Shown here piece by piece: positions 58,660 to 64,000 of a stretch of 64,000 nucleotides of DNA. The translations under genes were made by a program, and so were the position numbers. The stretch covers positions 4,345,001-4,409,000 of the forward strand of contig OX344765.1 of assembly GCA_947034895.1 (NCBI GenBank). Reading direction: 5' to 3'. The first letter of the stretch is position 1. Each line of letters begins with the position of its first letter. Source of the DNA: Rhytidiadelphus loreus. Taxonomy: Eukaryota > Streptophyta > Bryopsida > Hypnales > Hylocomiaceae. Below the pieces are notes generated by a model. The model was given only the letters and a program-made list of their open reading frames with translations, had not been told where the DNA came from and searched no databases.

Positions 58660-61600
58660 TTATGGCAAATAATATCTACTGACAAGAGTGGTGACACTCT
58701 TACGTGCTCTGGGAGTCCTTTGTGCAACGACGCCTCTTTCGGGCTCTGGAAAATAAATCGGTACCTCAGATAGGGCGTCTGCTTCGTCATGCATTCCTGC
58801 AGCATGAAGACCTCGAGTGACCATTCTATGAGTTGCCCTTGATGGGGCGATCCCATCTGATCGCATGGATGCGTAGAGTTTCAATACTCTTTCTAGCTCA
58901 TCTGCTTTCAGACAGGCTTTCAATAAGACTGTGTAGGTCCCGACACTTGATGGAACTCCAAACGACGGCAGTTTCTCAAATAGGGTCAAAGCAGCTTTCA
59001 CCCTCCCTGACCTTGCCAAACTGTGTAAAATTACTGTGTAGGTGTGAACAGTAGGTTTGCACTTGGCTTTCAACATTTCAGCATACATCTCCATAGCCTG
59101 GGAATGGCCACGTGTTCTTGCCAACACGTCAATCAGCATGGTGTAAATGTTGGCGTTTGGCTGAATTCCTTGCTCCTTCATGCGTTCTAACACCTGTATC
59201 AAGTTCATGCAAAATTCTTAAAGAGTGTCCAATTCGACAAAGTAATGCAAACTGTCTGGGTGACGCTCCTACATACAAATTCCTGTTTCCGAGACTCAAA
59301 CAGCGTAAAATTGAAGGAAAAAGAAAGTCATTCGAAAAATACACCCAGAGTCTTCAATATCATAGTCTAGGTGCTCCAAATGCATGTCGTTATATGTTCT
59401 GTGAGATGATGGTAAAACTGTCTAGAACCCTTTCAGAACTGTAAAATTCCTTATGATCACATTTGTATGCAGCTTGTGACATAACAGAATATGATATTGA
59501 GAGTAAAGTGTGACCATTCCCTAGGGTTTGGTGAGAGAACAGAGGGTGTGATACTAAGGAAGGTGATACTGAGGATGTCTGAGTGTCCTCACTCACAAGC
59601 GAAATGTAACAACACAAATGTGGAAGGTCTCACCAGAAGCGCAGCGTCGGTGTGCTTCGAATTGCAATAACTCTGGATCACTGAGTCATACGTCACAGCA
59701 TTCCCATGCAGGCGTGTCTCAGCTTCGGAGATGATCTCTTTCTGCAATGCAGTGTGCCCCGACTTCCCGATGATGTCCAACACGCGAGCAAACATGTGCC
59801 TGGTGGGATTATAATTTTCTTGAGCCCTCACCCACTCGAAATAACGCCATGCAACTTCAGGCTCGCCGCTCACAAGTTGCAACACATTCAAAAGGTAAGG
59901 ATGGCGAAGCTTCAGCTTGACTCTCTCCAATACAAGCTCCGTTTCAGGTCCCCAGTTTCGCAAGTGCTCTGCCAGTCGTTCTGGCCTGGGCATACTGCCA
60001 CGGAGGACAGCTTCTAGTGCTTTGCTTTTCATATTCTCCACCGCCATGGCTGCGCTGATTTTCGTCAGCTCCTCCGCTTCCTTAGCCCGCCCTTGACCTG
60101 TCAAAGTTGCCGACAGCAGAGAACGCAAGGACTGGGGTGGTGTCAAGCCTGCATCCATCATTTCCCTGTAAAAATATATAGCCTTGTCCAGGTCTGACTC
60201 TTTGGCATGCGCCTTGACGAGACTGGCGTAAGTGGCACTGTTGGGGGTGAACTGGAGCTTTGTCATTCTCTCATAAAGCTCGCACGCCGCTTGCAGTTCC
60301 AGAGATTCAACGAGACTCTGGATCATCACCGAGAAGGTGAATATGTTTGGACGGCAACCCGCGTTCTGCATCTCCTGGAAGACCGTCATGGCTTCCTCGT
60401 GACAGCCGTTCTTCACAAGGGAATCAATGTAGCTTGAATAGATGTATTCGTTAGGTTTACAACCGGCTTCCTGCATTTGCTGCCACACGCGGCGAACCCC
60501 TTCCAGTTTTGTTGTCTGCGAATGCCAGAACATGAGCGACGTGAACGTGACGAGACTCGGAGCGATTCCCTCTTCCTTCATTTCGGACACGACTTGATCC
60601 ATGGCCAGGAAGTTCTTGCTCTTACCGTAGTGATCTAGAACAGCCGCGTATGTGTAGACGCTGTGTTGGTAGTTGGGCTGCGTGGCTGCCCATTTGAAAA
60701 AATTCCGCACTGCAGCCGACTTGGGAATCTTCTTCACCACTTGACAAACAATGGCGGGAGTCAATTGAACCTGGAATATAGATTCAAGGTTAAATCACAC
60801 GATTCAGGCAACAGGCAAGGAGAGAATCCTAAACCCTAAACCCTAAACCCCTAAAGGGACAAGGGTTCATAAATAATTAAACGACGGATTCGATTGACCA
60901 TATTGTGATCATATTGACGAGGCCAAATTTTATGTCACCAGAACCAGTGAAGAACATTGCATGTGCGGGTCAAAAAGTAATATAAATTGGACAAAAAGTC
61001 CCTGAAAGCCTACTCAAATCTGGTAAAAAAAAGACGAGGCCCGTGCTAAATCACAAGCATAATTGAAAGACTAGCCCTTAAAATGTGAGCTGGAAAGCAA
61101 AATGGATGTCATAGAAGAATTCGAGGATTCACCTGCAAGTCATGGAGAAGCAGTGGCGTATTCGAGCTCCATTTGTGCAGAAGTTTCTCGAAGCGACTGA
61201 CAATCTCCGCTTGCTCATTCTCACGGCGGAGTCCTCGACACTCGTCTCTGCCATTATCATCACTCTTAAGCTCACCCTCGACCAAAGTGCTAAAACATTC
61301 TCTACTTCTAAAAAATTCGCTAGTTTTTAACCTAGAGTCTACAGTTCCTAGCATCGATCTACTAATCAAGCTCGAATCCGCCGACCCACTAATCCCATTG
61401 TAACAAACCCTAAACCAAGGCCTGCACGATTGTGCAGCACCGCCTCCCAATCCACATGCTCCTCCACCCAGCGTCTTTGCCTGCGGCTCACTTAAACTTT
61501 TTAGATCGCAATGCAAAACTCCAAACCTGTCCTGCGAAACTCTCAGCCACGACAAACTTTGCCTAAACGACTGAACAGGCCGTTGCCACCTTGGCCGCAT
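58660..61600 (-). CDS. P-class pentatricopeptide repeat (PPR) protein
   Basis: PPR proteins bind organellar RNA and affect its processing, stability or translation. Three exons encode 712 aa: 61,133-61,600, 59,634-60,770 and 58,660-59,193, all in phase 0. The N-terminus (MRPRWQRPVQSFRQSLSWLRV) is Arg/Ser/Gln-rich, lacks acids and suggests import, probably into mitochondria. PPR-type 35-residue helical pairs are clear in exon 2 (YTYAAVLDHYGKSKNF, VTFTSLMFWHSQTTKLEGV, YIYSSYIDSLVKNGCHEEA, FTFSVMIQSLVES, ATYASLVKAHAKESDLDKA). They resume at the end of exon 2 and in exon 3 (VTYDSVIQSYCNSKHT, NIYTMLIDVLARTRGH, HTYTVILHSLARSGRV, GTYTVLLKACLKADELERV). Between them about 110 residues (from TKISAAMAVENMKSKALEAV to FEWVRAQENYNPTRHMF) interrupt the array. 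There is no E, DYW or SMR domain. Which land-plant orthologue group it belongs to is not decided. Confidence 0.9.
59361..59547 (+). repeat. intronic repeat shared with kinase intron 4
   Basis: CATAGTCTAGGTGCTCCAAA, TCGTTATATG, CTTATGATCACATTTGTATG, CTTGTGACATAACAG and GAGAGAACAGAGGG match 19,659-19,899 in order and orientation. It lies within PPR intron 2 (59,194-59,633), antisense to the transcript, whereas in the kinase gene it is sense. Confidence 0.5.
60828..60855. repeat. interstitial telomere-type repeat (CCCTAAA)n in PPR intron 1
   Basis: About four consecutive units of CCTAAAC, the plant telomere sequence, lie just downstream of exon 1 of the PPR gene. Short telo-boxes near the start of transcription units are common in plant genes for organelle and translation functions; four units in a row is a little longer than the usual single box. 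Confidence 0.7.
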
Positions 61601-62033
61601 CCTCCTACCTGCGCGCCCCCAAATTCATGAAATCCTGGACACAGAAATACAGGCTCAGCAATCTAATTACATATTCACCTCCCGCATTTCAGCAATCGAC
61701 GAAGTAATCACAACACTTCCGATTGCGAAAGCAAAGCTACTCACACACGCTCATTCTCGAGCTCAACCAAATGACAACCGAGGAGTTCACGAACGATTGA
61801 GGATCGTTCACGGACACGTAGATTAAATGACGAATTTCGTAGATTTTGTAAATATCAGTTGATTTTTATGAGATTAAGATGGAGATCTGACTGCGGTAAT
61901 GGTAGATGTGCACAAACATCCACCTGCCGTTCGGCCGCGCTAGACCTGAACCGCCGTTGCAGTGGACAAAACCCTTTTTCCGTTGGATTGTCCGCCTTGG
62001 TGTGGAGGGGAATTTATTCTTATTTTTTCTGTT
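61601..62033. other. PPR promoter and leader region
   Basis: This is intermediate-GC DNA directly upstream of the PPR start codon. No other gene recognised. It ends at the left terminus of the next MITE. Confidence 0.4.
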
Positions 62034-62468
62034 TAAGGTAGCCAACCTCATTCCAACCACTTAAGCAATTTATCGTATTTCAAGTATGCATTTGGTGAGG
62101 AGAAAAATCCCCCCGTGTGCGGAAATAGATTTGAGGAGGGTTCCAAAAATTGTTCCTTTTTTTTCCTCAAAAACAAAATGATTATGAATTTTTTTCGTAA
62201 AGATTTTGTTCAACCCATTCTTGTTACATAGGGCACCACATTTTCAACCATAGGCTGATTACAAAATTAACCATGCTTCAAAATAGGTGATAATTGTGGC
62301 TTCAAGTGTACATCTTGTGACCATTGTATGCATTCAATGTATACCTCCCCAACATTTGTGTTGCGTGAGTTGTCACCTAACCGCCATGTGAGTTCTTACA
62401 ATTGATCGGAAACAAAACAATCTAACTAGCAAAAATAGGTTGTGGTTGGAAAGAAGTCGGCTACCTTA
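62034..62468. mobile_element. AGGTAG-ended MITE with 30-bp inverted termini
   Basis: The left end is TTA-AGGTAGCCAACCTCATT then CCAACCAC. The reverse complement of the right end is TTA-AGGTAGCCGACTTCTTT then CCAACCAC: about 25 of 28 bases match. It is 435 bp, non-coding, and one of the best-preserved copies. GGTTGGAAATAAGTCGG near 43,608 in copy b resembles its right end. Confidence 0.75.
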
Positions 62469-62595
62469 ACCTTTCGACAACATTGAAGTTAAATAGTGGC
62501 CGATAGATGACTTGGCTATAGAAACAAATAATGTACCTATTGGTCCAGTAATCCAAACATTTTGGTGACTACCTTGGTCATAGGGGGCATATTCT

Positions 62596-62824
62596 TTAAC
62601 CCATAAACGTCGATACGGACGTTTGGTGTCCAATGAATGACAAGGGAATCTCCTATACAAGACAGAAATATAACTATTCATCCTTGGTTTTGGGGGTAGA
62701 AAGGAGAAATCTTCTACAGTGCTTTGACTTCCAATGAGTGGTTTTGAAATTTAGTATACCAATAATTCCCACGGTATCAAAATGCATGATTTCCACGGGC
62801 ACCCGTCCGTCCTTTAAGGGTTAA
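62596..62824 (+). mobile_element. TTAA-bounded MITE, 229 bp
   Basis: The left end is TTAACCCATAAACGTCGATA. The reverse complement of the right end is TTAACCCTTAAAGGACGGAC. It matches the minus strand of 42,138-42,372 throughout. ACGGACG-type words occur in both subterminal regions. Confidence 0.75.
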
Positions 62825-62930
62825 AATGTCAAAAGGGGCTTCAATTGTTTTCTATAGTAATTACATGTGGGTGCTTGCATGGTATGGTTCCCCAAATTAA
62901 AGAAATTTAGAATTGTCCAATATTATGGCT

Positions 62931-63528
62931 TTAATTCCTAAATGTCTAGAATTCTCTCCAAAATTGACGATTTGAGAAATATCATCATGAAGTACTCTTT
63001 GGAAGCATATTTTGGAATTGATGAACAACTAAAAGATGTAGATTTTGAGTTTTAGATTCCATCCGTATAGTTAGATTCACCAATGCTAATCACCAATATT
63101 TGTGTATAAATTTCAAAAGGGAAATTTCAAATTCCCTTGAAATTCAATTACAAGCAAAATATTGTCATTTTTTGAGTAAAATTTATTGGAATGGATTTGA
63201 AACAAGTTTTTTCTTGATATGGTGATTTTTCGAAATTTTTCTATTCTTTATATCTATGACCTCATTTTTGCAAATCTAGTTTTCAACTACAGTCAATTAT
63301 GCAATTTTGGCTTAGTCAACCACTTGGCACACTTCCACATTTATAATTTTAGAAAAAAAATTGTACTATAGTAACCCTAAATCCAACCATTAGATAGGAC
63401 AATAAGTTGATAAAGTATCTCCACAAATTAAGATGACTTTCATCCAAGTAGTAATGAGAGAAAGAAAATGATCTTCAATCTATTCATTGTCCAAAAATTG
63501 GACATTATTTAGACCTCTTCAAGATTAA
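62931..63528 (-). mobile_element. TTAA-bounded element, 598 bp, inverted copy of 52,097-52,673
   Basis: Read on the minus strand it starts TTAATCTTGAAGAGGTC and ends TAGGAATTAA (the plus-strand left end is TTAATTCCTAAATGTCTAG). The whole interior aligns with 52,097-52,673, including GTCCAAAAATTGGAC, TTCATCCAAGTAGTAATGAG and GACCTCATTTTTGCAAATC on the plus strand here. Confidence 0.7.
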
Positions 63529-63599
63529 ATGCAATTATTGTCATAGTATGAAAACAAACTTCTAAATTGGTTTAGAGAATATGTAGCAATGATATAATG

Positions 63600-64000
63600 A
63601 AACTAGAATTGAACCAACTTTTAAAATTTAGGTACATATTAAGAATAGAATAGAACATCTGCCATGAGGAGTAGCTTTAAGGCACAACAATCTTCATAAC
63701 TTTTGACTACGTGGTTAAAAGGTTATCTTATAATATGTAATTTTTAGTAATCTACAAGCAACTTAGGCAACTCAAAATAATATTTAAAAAATATTTTTTT
63801 AAGAAAAAAAGATTCAAAATTGATTTTCTAGATTTATATACACATGGAAAGCTTTGAATCATTCCATTTTGATCAATGAGATGAAAGTTATGAGGAATTT
63901 TAGTTTCTAAGTAGTCTTGGATTCTCTACTCTAAAATAACCTTTGAAGTCCTTTATTCAACTCAATTTTCAAATTTTTTTGAAAAAAATAAAATCATAGG
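63600..64000 (+). mobile_element. TTAA-group element, third copy, cut by window end
   Basis: AAAATTGATTTTCTAGATTT, GAAAGCTTTGAATCATTCCA, TTTTGATCAATGA, GGATTCTCTACTCTAAAATA and GAAGTCCTTTATTCAACTCA match 4,205-4,375 almost base for base. This makes it the closest relative of that copy. The left boundary is approximate and the right end lies beyond the window. Confidence 0.6.

Noticed and set aside
1..64000. CRISPR arrays, bacterial operons, rRNA genes and organelle insertions
   Set aside because: None seen: no regular spacer-repeat array and no rRNA-like or organelle-like segment was recognised, and gene structure is eukaryotic throughout.

Overview
The window is nuclear DNA from a land plant. 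It holds split genes with GT-AG introns and plant-type families: a receptor-like kinase, a plant-form TOM20 with a C-terminal anchor, a P-class PPR protein, ARP5 and COQ3. Genes are GC-balanced islands in very AT-rich intergenic DNA. Introns of about 100-600 bp, remnants of several transposon classes and a lineage-restricted-looking membrane protein would fit a seed-free plant such as a bryophyte or lycophyte, but the species cannot be named from the sequence alone.

Layout. 1-16,150 is gene-poor: diverged TTAA-bounded elements, a decayed hAT-like transposase (6,060-7,590), a block about 2 kb long enriched in the word AAATTG, and two clusters of a diverged tandem repeat. 16,152-20,178 (+) encodes a receptor-like kinase with almost no ectodomain and an unrecognised C-terminal domain. 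21,728-24,087 (-) is the 20S proteasome beta-7 type (beta2) subunit in eight exons. 26,566-31,719 (+) is ARP5 in fourteen exons, 730 aa. 35,809-37,848 (+) is TOM20 in five exons. 39,405-39,650 (+) is a candidate secreted-peptide precursor. 46,541-47,062 (+) is a small membrane protein. 54,070-56,896 (+) is COQ3 in nine exons. 58,660-61,600 (-) is a PPR protein in three exons, with a decayed partial copy at 48,490-48,812. Every multi-exon model keeps an open reading frame and consistent intron phases from start to stop.

The genes do not form a pathway. COQ3, TOM20 and probably the PPR protein act in mitochondria, ARP5 in nuclear chromatin remodelling, PBB in the proteasome, and the kinase at the plasma membrane.

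The least expected content is the repeat landscape. Two groups of short non-autonomous DNA elements recur. One is bounded by TTAA followed by CCC(C/T), the terminal signature of the piggyBac superfamily (about ten copies in several subfamilies, one nested in another element and two in introns). The other has termini of the form TA-AGGTAG...CTACCT-TA (eight copies, mostly 310-435 bp, two in introns). Two further MITEs carry perfect 8-bp target-site duplications of hAT type, and a nearly perfect 320-bp foldback hairpin sits inside a dead Copia element.
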